Below are positions 53,808 through 61,996 of a DNA stretch of 64,000 bases, piece by piece. The translations under genes and the position numbers were made by a program. This DNA is from Chryseobacterium echinoideorum. Its GTDB lineage: Bacteria > Bacteroidota > Bacteroidia > Flavobacteriales > Weeksellaceae. The stretch covers positions 1 to 64,000 of the forward strand of contig NZ_VKNW01000002.1 in NCBI RefSeq assembly GCF_007474535.1, written 5' to 3'. How positions within the stretch are numbered: position 1 is the first letter of the stretch; each line of letters begins with the position of its first letter. The notes below the pieces were generated by a model. The model was not told the DNA's origin, did no database searches, and saw only the letters and a list, made by a program, of their open reading frames with translations.

Positions 53808-54414
53808 AGAACAGCTACAGGATTGGCCGAAAAAAGGGTATCACATCATGGCTCAGTATGATGATGAGAAAATCATTGTCTATCAGTCGTACCGAAAAGA
53901 AATAGGCGAATTTGCAGTAGAAAATCAATATTTTGGAGGCGCATTCAGTCTGGAAAGAATGACTTGGATAAAGCCGAACTTCCTTTGGATGATGTTCCGA
54001 AACGGGTGGGGAACGAAGGAAGGTCAGGAATCTGTTCTCGCAATTCATTTGAAGATGAATGCGTTCAAAAATTATCTGAAGAATGCAGTCTATTCTTCAT
54101 ACAATGAAAATTTAGGAATTTCAAGGGAAGAATGGCAGAATCAGGTGAAAAAATCTTCTGTGAGGCTGCAATGGGATCCGGATCACGATCCTTTTGGTGG
54201 AAAATTGGAAAGGCGAGCCATTCAGATTGGTTTGAGGAATGAATTTACCCGTTCTTTTGCTAAGGAAGATATTCTTTTGATTGAAAATATTTCCGATTTT
54301 GTAAAAGAACAATATCAATTTGTATTGAATGACGATTTGGATAGTTTAATTCTTCCCAAAGAAAAACCGCTGCTGTTTGATGAAGATTTAAATAAAAAAT
54401 TAAGATTAAAATAA
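53782..54414 (+). CDS. DUF4291 family protein
   Basis: A 210-residue protein with the DUF4291 hallmarks: I-V-Y-Q-S-Y near residue 30, G-A-F-S-L-E-R-M-T-W-I-K-P-N-F-L-W-M-M-F-R-N-G-W, and V-R-L-Q-W-D-P-D-H-D-P-F-G, then R-R-A-I-Q-I-G-L-R. DUF4291 proteins have no established activity and are frequent neighbours of ADP-ribosylglycohydrolases. It ends in a TAATGA overlap with the next start. Role in ADP-ribose metabolism is inferred from the cluster. Confidence 0.82.
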   Translation: MKLKLKKYKEQLQDWPKKGYHIMAQYDDEKIIVYQSYRKEIGEFAVENQYFGGAFSLERMTWIKPNFLWMMFRNGWGTKEGQESVLAIHLKMNAFKNYLKNAVYSSYNENLGISREEWQNQVKKSSVRLQWDPDHDPFGGKLERRAIQIGLRNEFTRSFAKEDILLIENISDFVKEQYQFVLNDDLDSLILPKEKPLLFDEDLNKKLRLK

Positions 54415-55322
54415 TGAAGAATAAACTCTTACTCGCTTCAAATTCACTTATGGGAATTTCCATTGGTGATGCTTTTGGAGAAAGTTTCTTTGGCGAAGAA
54501 AATATAATAGGAACGTACATAGATCAAAGAATCATTCCTGAAAGCACTCTGGATTTTACAGACGATACCATTATGGCGATTGCTATTTTTAAATCTTTAG
54601 AAAAATTCGGAAAAATCAATCAAGATTTTTTAGCAGAGGAGTTTACAAAAAATTATTATTTAGATATCAATAGAGGTTACGGACCTTCGATGCATCAGTA
54701 TTTCAGAACTGTAAAAAATGGAGAAAACTGGAAAGAAGTTTCTTATTCAAAATTTGAAGGACAAGGTTCAATGGGAAATGGCGGAGCCATGAGAGCCTCG
54801 GTAATCGGAGCCTATTTTTATGATGATTTTGCTAAACTTAAATTGAACGCTGAATTTTCCTGTGAAGTTACTCACGCCAATAAAGAAGCGATTGAAGGAA
54901 CAAAAGCAATTGCATTGGCTGCAGCTTTTTCGGTTCAGGAAAAGTTAGGATTGATAAAACTTAATCAACAGGAGTTTATTCAAAAAATTCAGGATGAATT
55001 AAATGATTCCGATATGAAAAGTAAGTTGAATAAAGCCTTATATTTAGAAGGAAATCCAAGTATTGAATTATTGGTTAAAACCTTAGGAAGCGGAATTAAA
55101 ATGACGGCTCAGGATACCGTTCCGATTGTTATCTGGATGCTTTCGAGATACCGAAACCATTTTGAAGAATGCCTTTGGAATACAGTTTCAGCTTTGGGCG
55201 ACAGAGATACAAACTGTGCAATGGCGGGAGGAGTTAGTATTTTGTGTTGTAATGAAAATACAACTCCAAATTGGATTGAAGATGTTGAAAAATGGAATAA
55301 CAGCAAATTTTATGAAAATTGA
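54414..55322 (+). CDS. ADP-ribosylglycohydrolase (DraG-like), first copy
   Basis: A 302-residue protein with the ADP-ribosylglycohydrolase metal motifs: [10 protein letters not shown] near residue 14, F-T-D-D-T-I-M-A near residue 43, and [11 protein letters not shown] near the C-terminus. Such dinuclear-Mg enzymes remove ADP-ribose from arginine, serine or nucleic acid. Its differences from the second copy (56623-57555) suggest separate substrates. It overlaps DUF4291 by 1 bp and the macrodomain gene by 11 bp. Confidence 0.9.
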   Translation: MKNKLLLASNSLMGISIGDAFGESFFGEENIIGTYIDQRIIPESTLDFTDDTIMAIAIFKSLEKFGKINQDFLAEEFTKNYYLDINRGYGPSMHQYFRTVKNGENWKEVSYSKFEGQGSMGNGGAMRASVIGAYFYDDFAKLKLNAEFSCEVTHANKEAIEGTKAIALAAAFSVQEKLGLIKLNQQEFIQKIQDELNDSDMKSKLNKALYLEGNPSIELLVKTLGSGIKMTAQDTVPIVIWMLSRYRNHFEECLWNTVSALGDRDTNCAMAGGVSILCCNENTTPNWIEDVEKWNNSKFYEN

Positions 55323-55827
55323 ATTAATAAAAGGCGACATCACCCAAATAAAAGCAGATGCTATCGTCAACGCAGCCAACTCGTCCTTACTGGGAGGAGG
55401 CGGAGTAGACGGAGCCATTCATCGTGCAGGAGGAAAACAAATTTTGGATGAATGTATTGAAATCAGAAACCGACAGGGAAAATGCAAAACCGGAGAAGCC
55501 GTTGTCACCACTGCCGGAAATCTTCCTGCAAAATATGTAGTTCATACAGTTGGTCCGGTTTGGAATGATAATGAAGAAAAAGGGTCAAAATTATTGGCAA
55601 ATTGTTATAGAAACTCATTAAAATTGGCAGAAAGCCTTGAAGTAAAAACCATTGCCTTTCCAAATATCAGCACAGGAATTTATAAATTTCCAAAACAATT
55701 AGCAGGAAAAATTGCTGTTGATGAGGTGAAAAATTTCAAATCAAACATCATAGAAAAAGTTATTTTCGTCTGTTTTGATAATGAAAATGAAGAGATTTAT
55801 AAAAAGCTCTTGAAAATTGAAGGTTAA
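55312..55827 (+). CDS. Macrodomain protein (ADP-ribose hydrolase/binder)
   Basis: From ATG 55312 the protein has 171 residues, a stand-alone macrodomain: I-K-G-D-I-T at the start, [26 protein letters not shown], and the S-T-G-I-Y-K-F-P loop. It is of the MacroD/YmdB type, which removes ADP-ribose from acidic residues or hydrolyses O-acetyl-ADP-ribose, the sirtuin product; a sirtuin is encoded next. A longer upstream reading would lie inside the glycohydrolase gene and is rejected. Confidence 0.93.
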   Translation: MKIELIKGDITQIKADAIVNAANSSLLGGGGVDGAIHRAGGKQILDECIEIRNRQGKCKTGEAVVTTAGNLPAKYVVHTVGPVWNDNEEKGSKLLANCYRNSLKLAESLEVKTIAFPNISTGIYKFPKQLAGKIAVDEVKNFKSNIIEKVIFVCFDNENEEIYKKLLKIEG

Positions 55828-55882
55828 CTTTATGCTCATTTGCTGAGTGCAACGCCTTTACGAATGAAATATGCAAGATAAT

Positions 55883-55918
55883 TTTTAACCTAAAATCTGC
55901 AAAGATTTTAGGTTAAAA
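55883..55918. other. Perfect 16-bp hairpin inside the ADP-ribose cluster
   Basis: TTTTAACCTAAAATCT, loop GCAA, then AGATTTTAGGTTAAAA: a perfect 16-bp inverted repeat in the only sizeable gap of the cluster (55828-55936). It lacks a downstream T tract on the plus strand, so it may be an mRNA-processing or stability element, or a partial terminator, not a strong one. Confidence 0.65.
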
Positions 55919-55936
55919 CAATTAAAAACAAAACAA

Positions 55937-56623
55937 ATGAAAAAACTAACCATATTAACCGGCGCAGGAATCAGTGCCGAAAGCGGAATTAAAACCTTCA
56001 GAGACGGAGATGGTCTTTGGGAAAATCATAGCATCACGGATGTGGCAAGCCCGGAAGGATGGCGAAAAGACAGGACTTTGGTTCTTGAATTTTACAACCA
56101 GAGACGAAGACAGCTTCATGAAGTAGAACCCAATGATGCACATAAATTGATTGCCGATTTGGAAAAGTATTTTGATGTACAGATCATCACGCAAAATATT
56201 GATGATCTGCATGAGAGAGCCGGATCTACAAATGTTATACATTTACATGGCGAATTATTCAAATCCTGCTCATGCAGTAACAAAAATCTGATTTACGAGC
56301 AAAAAGAGGACATCAATATCGGGGATAAAGCAGAAGACGGAGCGCAGTTAAGACCATTTATTGTTTGGTTCGGAGAAGATGTTCCCTTGATGAAAGAAGC
56401 AACGACAAAAGCGAAAGAAGCCGATATTTTCTTGGTTATCGGAACCTCATTGCAGGTCTATCCGGCGGCAGGCTTGCTTCACGATATTAAAGATGAGTGT
56501 CTTTTAATTGTTATCAACCCCAACGAAACAGGTTTCGGATACGGACAGAGAGCGGTTGTCATGAAAGAAACGGCAACCAAAGGTATGAAATTATTGTACG
56601 ATAAATTGATAAATCTTGCCTAA
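55937..56623 (+). CDS. cobB: NAD-dependent sirtuin deacylase lacking most zinc cysteines
   Basis: A 228-residue Sir2 protein: G-A-G-I-S-A-E-S-G-I near the start, catalytic His104 in I-H-L-H-G-E, T-Q-N-I-D-D-L-H, and V-I-G-T-S-L. Tyr53 and Arg56 (F-Y-N-Q-R-R-R-Q-L) match the pair that selects succinyl/malonyl-lysine in CobB and SIRT5. Only two cysteines (C-S-C, residues 111-113) remain where four usually bind zinc. It makes O-acyl-ADP-ribose, a possible substrate for the adjacent macrodomain. The stop overlaps the next start by 1 bp. Confidence 0.92.
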   Translation: MKKLTILTGAGISAESGIKTFRDGDGLWENHSITDVASPEGWRKDRTLVLEFYNQRRRQLHEVEPNDAHKLIADLEKYFDVQIITQNIDDLHERAGSTNVIHLHGELFKSCSCSNKNLIYEQKEDINIGDKAEDGAQLRPFIVWFGEDVPLMKEATTKAKEADIFLVIGTSLQVYPAAGLLHDIKDECLLIVINPNETGFGYGQRAVVMKETATKGMKLLYDKLINLA

Positions 56624-57555
56624 TGGAAAACATCGTAAAAGCAGGAATTTTTGGAGTTTGTATCGGTGATGCTTTGGGTGTTCCAGTGGAATTTAAAACC
56701 AGAGAAACTTTGAAAGTATTTCCTGTTGAAAATATGCGGGAATTCGGATCGTGGAACCAGCCGAAAGGAACTTGGAGTGACGATAGTTCCTTAACGCTTT
56801 GTATCGCAGAAGAATTGACAAAAGGCTATGATCTGGAAAAAATCGGACATAGCTTTGTGAAGTGGGTAAAATACGGACATTGGACAGCCCACGGAAGATT
56901 ATTCGATATTGGCGGAACAACAAAACATTCTGTCGCAAGATTAATAAAAGGAGAAAGCGCAAAATTTTCGGGAAATATTTTTGAAGAAGACAATGGGAAC
57001 GGCTCTTTAATGAGAACGCTTCCCTTGGCTTTCTACCTTAAAGAAGAAGAAAATATTGAAAAATTATATCAAACCGTAAAAGAAGTTTCATCAATTACTC
57101 ACGGACATTTTCGTTCTGTTTTTGCGTGTTTTATCTATGTGATTTTTGCTATTGAATTAATAAAAGGAAAAGATAAAAAAGAAGCATACAACCGTATTCA
57201 AAAAACAGCTTTGGAATTTGCAGGAATTCAAGGTTTTAACCCAAAAGAGATTCAGCTTTTTGAAAGAATTTTAAAGAATGATATTTCAAAATATAAGGAA
57301 GATACAATTAGTTCTTCCGGTTACGTTCTCCACAGTTTAGAAGCTTCATTATGGTGTTTTCTAAATTCTGAAAGTTATTCCGAAGCAGTTTTAAAAGCCG
57401 TCAATCTTGGAGAAGACACCGACACAACCGGAGCCATCACAGGTGGAATTGCAGGGATTTATTATGGTTTTGAAAGTATTCCTAAAGAGTGGATGGATGT
57501 TTTGGCGAGAAAGGAGGATATTGAAAAAATTTGCGAAAAATTTGAAAAAAATTAA
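56623..57555 (+). CDS. ADP-ribosylglycohydrolase (DraG-like), second copy
   Basis: A 310-residue protein with G-V-C-I-G-D-A-L-G-V-P-V-E near residue 11, W-S-D-D-S-S-L-T-L near residue 48, and G-E-D-T-D-T-T-G-A-I-T-G-G-I-A-G near residue 263. The metal ligands are intact. It resembles DraG/ARH3-type bacterial hydrolases more closely than the first copy does (T-W-S-D-D). It overlaps the sirtuin stop by 1 bp and is followed 10 bp later by the frameshifted kptA. Confidence 0.93.
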   Translation: MENIVKAGIFGVCIGDALGVPVEFKTRETLKVFPVENMREFGSWNQPKGTWSDDSSLTLCIAEELTKGYDLEKIGHSFVKWVKYGHWTAHGRLFDIGGTTKHSVARLIKGESAKFSGNIFEEDNGNGSLMRTLPLAFYLKEEENIEKLYQTVKEVSSITHGHFRSVFACFIYVIFAIELIKGKDKKEAYNRIQKTALEFAGIQGFNPKEIQLFERILKNDISKYKEDTISSSGYVLHSLEASLWCFLNSESYSEAVLKAVNLGEDTDTTGAITGGIAGIYYGFESIPKEWMDVLARKEDIEKICEKFEKN

Positions 57556-57565
57556 TAAACAAATC

Positions 57566-58109
57566 ATGAACGAACAACATAAAAAAAGAATAAGCAAATA
57601 CCTAAGCTTGGTGCTTAGACACAAACCCGAAATTATCGGGCTGAATTTAGACGAAAACGGATGGGCAGATGTAGAAGAATTACAGGAAAAATGTGCAAAA
57701 GAAAATTGCGCTTTCACACTGAAAGAATTGGATGAGGTAGTGGAAACCAACGACAAAAAACGCTTTATTTTCAATGAAGATAAAACCAGAATCCGTGCAA
57801 ATCAAGGGCATTCGATTGATGTGGATTTGGCTTTAAATCCACAACAGCCACCGGAATTTCTCTACCACGGAACAGCAGAAGCCAATCTTGCATCCATTTT
57901 TGAAAAAGGAATTGAAAAGAGAAGCAGACAGCACGTACATTTAAGTCAGGACAAAGACACCGCAACCAAAGTCGGAATGCGGCCACGGAAAACCTGTTAT
58001 TTTAACCATTGAAACCGGAAAAATGCATAAAGACGGAATGGCGTTCTATCTTTCTGAAAACAAAGTCTGGCTGACTGATTTTGTCGATGCAGAATATATT
58101 TTAAGATGA
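57566..58109 (+). pseudogene. kptA: RNA 2'-phosphotransferase KptA/Tpt1 with a one-base frameshift
   Basis: ATG 57566 starts an apparent KptA: L-S-L-V-L-R-H-K-P-E (first catalytic Arg-His), Y-H-G-T-A-E, and R-Q-H-V-H-L-S. At about 57983 an extra C breaks the frame. The conceptual continuation after correction is R-H-G-K-P-V-I-L-T-I-E-T-G and ends L-T-D-F-V-D-A-E-Y-I-L-R at TGA 58107. Uncorrected, the protein stops early, at about 148 residues. KptA removes internal 2'-phosphates from RNA by transferring them to NAD, giving ADP-ribose 1'',2''-cyclic phosphate. Either a recent inactivation or a sequencing error. Confidence 0.85.
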
Positions 58110-58144
58110 AAAAGCTTTTATAAGTTATCCACAAGATTTAAACA

Positions 58145-58178
58145 CGACACGTTTTGTCGCATTAAGAGTATATATTTG
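58145..58178 (+). promoter_or_regulatory. Shared CGACA-N5-TGTCG element plus TAnnTTTG box (copy 3)
   Basis: CGACACGTTTTGTCG (58145-58159) is a perfect CGACA/TGTCG inverted repeat, followed after 11 bp by TATATTTG (58171-58178). The WYL regulator gene starts 18 bp downstream. Copy 1 shares the longer GTTTTGTCGCATTAAG. Autoregulation by the WYL protein is the natural hypothesis. Confidence 0.65.
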
Positions 58179-58196
58179 TGACAGAAACTTATCAGC

Positions 58197-59117
58197 ATGA
58201 AAAAAGATTTTTACCTCACGAGATATGCATTGATCATTAAAAAATTAGAATCTGCACCTTCTACCTATTCCCAGATAGAAGAATATCTGCTCAATTCTTT
58301 TGAGTTTCAGGATGCAGAAATCAAAAGCTATTCTATGCGGACGCTGCAAAGAGATATCCGGGAAATTTCCAATCTCTTTAACCTCACCATTCACAACAAA
58401 AAAAGGAGAGACAACCGATATTATATTGACAGCCGCCCGATGATGGAAGTAGATGAATATAACCAAAAACTGCTTGAGTCTTTTCAGGTAAGCAATGCAT
58501 TAAATCTTCATCCAGATTTTTCGGATTTCATTTTTTTTGAAAGCAGAAAACCTACAGGATTAGAACATTTTTATGATCTTTTTTTTGCGATCAGAAACAA
58601 AAGAATTGTTTTATTTGAGCATTACAATTACAAAAACAAAAAAATGACCTCAAGGAAAGTTCATCCTTTAGCGCTCAAAGAATCCAAAGACAGATGGTAT
58701 CTGATTGCGGTTGACACAAAAGATAAAACCTTAAAATCATTCGGATTAGACCGGATAAATCATCTTTCGGTAGCTCCTCAGAAATTCAGAGAAAAATACA
58801 AATACAACTTTAGAGAGCATTTCAAAAATGCTTTTGGAGTAATGAACCTTACGGAGCAAAATCCTCAGAAGATAGTTCTGAAATGCAGCAGACATCAGGG
58901 CGAATATATCAGAAGCTTTCCGCTGCATCAGTCTCAAAAAGAGCTGAAAGAAACATCGGATGATATTTACTTCGAGTTTTTTCTTCATCCGACGTATGAT
59001 TTCAGACAAGAAATTTTATCTTACGGAAAAGAGGTAAAAGTAATGGAACCCGAAAGTCTGATCAGGGAAATAAGAGAGAGTTTATCAGATTCTCTGCAGG
59101 CATATTCTCAAGAGTAA
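58197..59117 (+). CDS. WYL-domain transcriptional regulator (YafY-like)
   Basis: A 306-residue protein: an N-terminal winged helix (residues about 1-70, with S-M-R-T-L-Q-R-D-I-R-E-I), a WYL domain (about 130-220, with H-P-L-A-L-K-E-S-K-D-R-W-Y-L-I-A-V-D and F-G-L-D-R-I) and a C-terminal WCX-type extension. WYL proteins sense nucleic acid or nucleotide ligands and often control defence and DNA-damage genes. It lies just beyond the ADP-ribose cluster but has its own promoter element, shared with the toxin gene. Confidence 0.92.
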   Translation: MKKDFYLTRYALIIKKLESAPSTYSQIEEYLLNSFEFQDAEIKSYSMRTLQRDIREISNLFNLTIHNKKRRDNRYYIDSRPMMEVDEYNQKLLESFQVSNALNLHPDFSDFIFFESRKPTGLEHFYDLFFAIRNKRIVLFEHYNYKNKKMTSRKVHPLALKESKDRWYLIAVDTKDKTLKSFGLDRINHLSVAPQKFREKYKYNFREHFKNAFGVMNLTEQNPQKIVLKCSRHQGEYIRSFPLHQSQKELKETSDDIYFEFFLHPTYDFRQEILSYGKEVKVMEPESLIREIRESLSDSLQAYSQE

Positions 59118-59166
59118 CGCAAACTGCATTCTTTTTGATTATATTTACATCTACAACCTGCATCTT

Positions 59167-59811
59167 TTGAAAACGATCTACTTACTTTTTCTTTTAGCAT
59201 CTTCGTTTTGCTTTTCGCAGCAGAACGAAGACTTCAAGATGATAAAGACCTATTACAATCAGCACCGTACGATGCTGAATACTGAGTTCCGGAAAAAATT
59301 TAATCAGCAGACCAATCCGCTTTTTAAAGAGGCGGTTAAAAATGATTTTCTTTTTTTTATGAAGAAAATGGATAGCATAGAGAATGTCGCACTTATTGGT
59401 GCCTTACTTAAAATTAAAAATCTGGAAGATCTCAGAAAGATTAAATATAAAACAGTAAATGTATCTGATCAGAATAATACAAATCATAATCGTGAAGATC
59501 ATCTTGCGGTAAATGTAGAAAAAACAGCAGATTATCCGGGAGGAATGAATGCTTTGAGAAAAGAAGTTGCTGATTTGTTTTACACAGAAGGTGTTTATTC
59601 TGAAAATCCCAGCTTAAAAACAGTTGTTTTTTTTGTTGTTGAAAAGGATGGAACCATCAGCAATGTGAAAGCAGAAGGCGATAATTTTACTTTTAACAGG
59701 CAGGCAGAAATCGCTGTTTATTCAATCTCCGGCAAGTTTTCTCCGGCTAATATTAACGGGATGCCTGTAAGATACAGGTTTCGTTTTCCTTTGGCAATGA
59801 ACTTTGAATAA
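59167..59811 (+). CDS. Exported protein with TonB-like C-terminal domain (TTG start)
   Basis: A 214-residue protein. A TTG start at 59167 directly precedes a signal peptide (KTIYLLFLLASSFCFSQQ), which supports the start. The C-terminal ~90 residues resemble a TonB C-terminal domain: D-Y-P-G-G-M-N-A-L-R-K-E-V near residue 122, F-F-V-V-E-K-D-G-T-I-S-N-V-K and a final F-R-F-P-L-A. There is no N-terminal TM/proline-rich TonB layout, so it may act as a periplasmic partner to receptors. Confidence 0.75.
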   Translation: MKTIYLLFLLASSFCFSQQNEDFKMIKTYYNQHRTMLNTEFRKKFNQQTNPLFKEAVKNDFLFFMKKMDSIENVALIGALLKIKNLEDLRKIKYKTVNVSDQNNTNHNREDHLAVNVEKTADYPGGMNALRKEVADLFYTEGVYSENPSLKTVVFFVVEKDGTISNVKAEGDNFTFNRQAEIAVYSISGKFSPANINGMPVRYRFRFPLAMNFE

Positions 59812-59962
59812 TTTTTCACGGTGTATTGTTTTATTATTTATATTTGAGCTAAATTTTAAAAGCAATAATATTATTGTGAAAAACTGAATATACTTAAATT
59901 ATCAGTTTAAATTATAATGAAGATTTAAGTATAAAACTATTGAAAACGATAAATAACTGAAC

Positions 59963-60514
59963 ATGAAAAAAACCTTTCTGGCATTATTCCTTACAGCCGG
60001 ACTTTGCTCTGCACAGACTGCAGATGTTACAGAAAAACAGAGAAAAAACGACATCGTAGCTGACCCCGTTTTGCTGATCGCCGTTCCGCTTGCTAATGTT
60101 TCGTATGAACGGCTGATTTCTGATAATAAAGGAATTGGTGTCAATGCAATGATACATCTTGATCGCAAAGAGGACAGGTTTACCCAGTTTTCAGCGTATT
60201 ATAGAATGTATTTTGGGAAAAAATATGCTTCCGGATTTTTTCTTGAAGGTTTTATTCCCGTTACCACAAATTCCAATGATGATTATAACTATGTTTATGA
60301 AGAAACTACAGGCTTTTACTATACTTCTTCTGTGAATAGAAGAACTGCCACTACTATAGGAATAGGATTTGGGGTAGGAGGAAAATGGGTTCTGAAAAAT
60401 AATCTGGTGATTGAAGCGAGTGGGGGAATTGCAAGGAGATTTGGCGACCGGGATAACTACTATTTTGAAGAAGTTACGGGAAAAATTATGGGAGGTATTG
60501 GATATCGTTTCTAA
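59963..60514 (+). CDS. Small outer-membrane beta-barrel protein
   Basis: A 183-residue protein with a signal peptide (MKKTFLALFLTAGLCSAQT) and alternating hydrophobic strands ending G-G-I-G-Y-R-F, the terminal aromatic signature of outer-membrane barrels. The pattern suits an eight-strand barrel of the DUF3575 type common in Bacteroidota. Function unknown. Confidence 0.78.
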   Translation: MKKTFLALFLTAGLCSAQTADVTEKQRKNDIVADPVLLIAVPLANVSYERLISDNKGIGVNAMIHLDRKEDRFTQFSAYYRMYFGKKYASGFFLEGFIPVTTNSNDDYNYVYEETTGFYYTSSVNRRTATTIGIGFGVGGKWVLKNNLVIEASGGIARRFGDRDNYYFEEVTGKIMGGIGYRF

Positions 60515-60535
60515 AAAATTAAAATTTATGATGAA

Positions 60536-60558
60536 AAGCTTAGTTTTGTACTAAGCTT
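60536..60558 (+). terminator. Terminator before tadA
   Basis: AAGCTTAG and CTAAGCTT pair around TTTTGTA, followed by ATTTTTTT. The T run ends 1 bp before the tadA ATG at 60567. Confidence 0.85.
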
Positions 60559-60566
60559 ATTTTTTT

Positions 60567-60998
60567 ATGTTTACCGATGAATACTATATGAAACTGGCGC
60601 TGCAGGAAGCACAGGACGCTTTTGAAAAAGATGAGGTTCCTGTTGGCTGCGTCATCGTCTCGAACAACCGGGTGATTGCAAGATCTCATAATCTTACCGA
60701 AACGCTGAATGACGTGACGGCGCATGCAGAAATGCAGGCAATAACGTCTGCGGCTAATTTTCTCGGAGGTAAATATCTCACCAACTGTACTTTATATGTG
60801 ACTTTAGAGCCTTGTGTGATGTGTTCCGGAGCTTTATCATGGTCACAAATCTCCAAAGTAGTAATCGGAGCGAGAGATGAGCGGCGAGGATTTATCAATA
60901 AAAATCTTCAGCTTCATCCCAAAACAGAAATCGTTACCGGAATTTTGGAAAACGAATGTTCTTCGATGGTAAAAGAATTTTTTAAAGCGAAAAGATAA
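60567..60998 (+). CDS. tadA: tRNA-specific adenosine deaminase TadA
   Basis: A 143-residue zinc deaminase with H-A-E-M (His and proton-shuttle Glu) near residue 54 and P-C-V-M-C (Cys pair) near residue 83, plus the V-P-V-G-C-V-I start and the G-A-R-D motif. It edits A34 to inosine in tRNA-Arg(ACG). Its start follows directly on the T tract of the preceding terminator, so its promoter is unclear. Confidence 0.93.
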   Translation: MFTDEYYMKLALQEAQDAFEKDEVPVGCVIVSNNRVIARSHNLTETLNDVTAHAEMQAITSAANFLGGKYLTNCTLYVTLEPCVMCSGALSWSQISKVVIGARDERRGFINKNLQLHPKTEIVTGILENECSSMVKEFFKAKR

Positions 60999-61015
60999 AG
61001 CCGAATCTTACCTTT

Positions 61016-61771
61016 TTATTCTTTTCCCAGAAAATAAAGACCCTTCAGCGTGTGCAGCCGGTCTGTAATGTGAATTTTATTAGTTAAAGGTTTATAAACG
61101 TGAGAAACTCCTCCGGTAGCGATCACAAAGCATTCATCATGTACTTCATCGTTAATACGGTCTATAAAACCTTCTACCATGCCTAAAAACCCATAAACCA
61201 TCCCGCTCTGCATACAGGTTATAGTGTCTAATCCCAAAACAGATTTTGGCTTTACTAATTCTATTTCCGGAAGCTGTGCGGTCTGGCTGATTAAAGAATT
61301 AAGAGAAGTAATAATTCCCGGTGCAATAATAACACCCAAAGTTTCACCATTTTCGGCGACACAGCTTGCAGTAAGCGCAGTACCAAAATCAAGAACAATT
61401 TTTTTTCTGTTAGGATATAAATTGTGAGCAGCAACCAGATTGGCATAAATATCAGTTCCCATCTGTTTAGATTTTGCCTGAACAGCAGAAGAAGTGGTGC
61501 GATCTACAATAACAGGTTCTTTGCCGTGAATTTTCCGGATGGCTGAGCTGATGACTTTCGTAAGCTGCGGAACAACAGAACCCATGATTATTTTATCAAT
61601 GTTTTGAGGATCAATTTTATAGGTTTGGTAAAGCATGAGAATCTGTACATACAATTCGTCTGCGGTTCTGTAAGGCTTGGTATTGATTACCCAGGAAATA
61701 TCACAGTTATCATCATCAAATAGACCAAATCTGATATTGCTGTTTCCAACATTGATTACAATTGAATTCAT
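61016..61771 (-). CDS. coaX: Type III pantothenate kinase
   Basis: From ATG 61771 the protein has 251 residues and begins MNSIVINVGNSNIRFGLFDDD, the phosphate-binding N-terminal motif (D/N-x-G-N-S/T). It also has G-T-D-I-Y-A-N-L-V-A-A-H, D-F-G-T-A-L-T and A-P-G-I. CoaX phosphorylates pantothenate, the first step of CoA synthesis. An upstream ATG at 61834 would add an atypical hydrophobic stretch and is rejected. Confidence 0.92.
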   Translation of the reverse strand: MNSIVINVGNSNIRFGLFDDDNCDISWVINTKPYRTADELYVQILMLYQTYKIDPQNIDKIIMGSVVPQLTKVISSAIRKIHGKEPVIVDRTTSSAVQAKSKQMGTDIYANLVAAHNLYPNRKKIVLDFGTALTASCVAENGETLGVIIAPGIITSLNSLISQTAQLPEIELVKPKSVLGLDTITCMQSGMVYGFLGMVEGFIDRINDEVHDECFVIATGGVSHVYKPLTNKIHITDRLHTLKGLYFLGKE

Positions 61772-61947
61772 TGTCATATTTTTCAGCCAGAAACCTATCA
61801 GACTAATTAAAAAAGTATGATAAAATTCCTGCAATTTTTTACAGGGTAAAAATAATACTTTTCGTTACAATTATTATCGAAAATACATTCTTTATATCAT
61901 TATCCCTAAAGATGAAATTTACAAAGATCTAAGAAAGATTGTAAAAT

Positions 61948-61976
61948 AAAAAAGCTTCTGATTTCTCAAAAGCTTT
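61948..61976 (-). terminator. Terminator after prfA
   Basis: On the reverse strand AAAGCTT and AAGCTTT pair around a 12-nt loop, followed by a T tract (TTTTATTTTA). It lies 21 bp past the prfA stop. Confidence 0.6.
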
Positions 61977-61996
61977 AAAATTTATTTCAAATAATC

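Noticed and set aside
55126..55311. Longer N-terminus for the macrodomain protein
   Set aside because: It lies within the ADP-ribosylglycohydrolase gene in another frame; the macrodomain starts naturally at ATG 55312.
57407..57565. Longer N-terminus for KptA
   Set aside because: It overlaps the end of the second glycohydrolase gene; KptA homology begins at ATG 57566.
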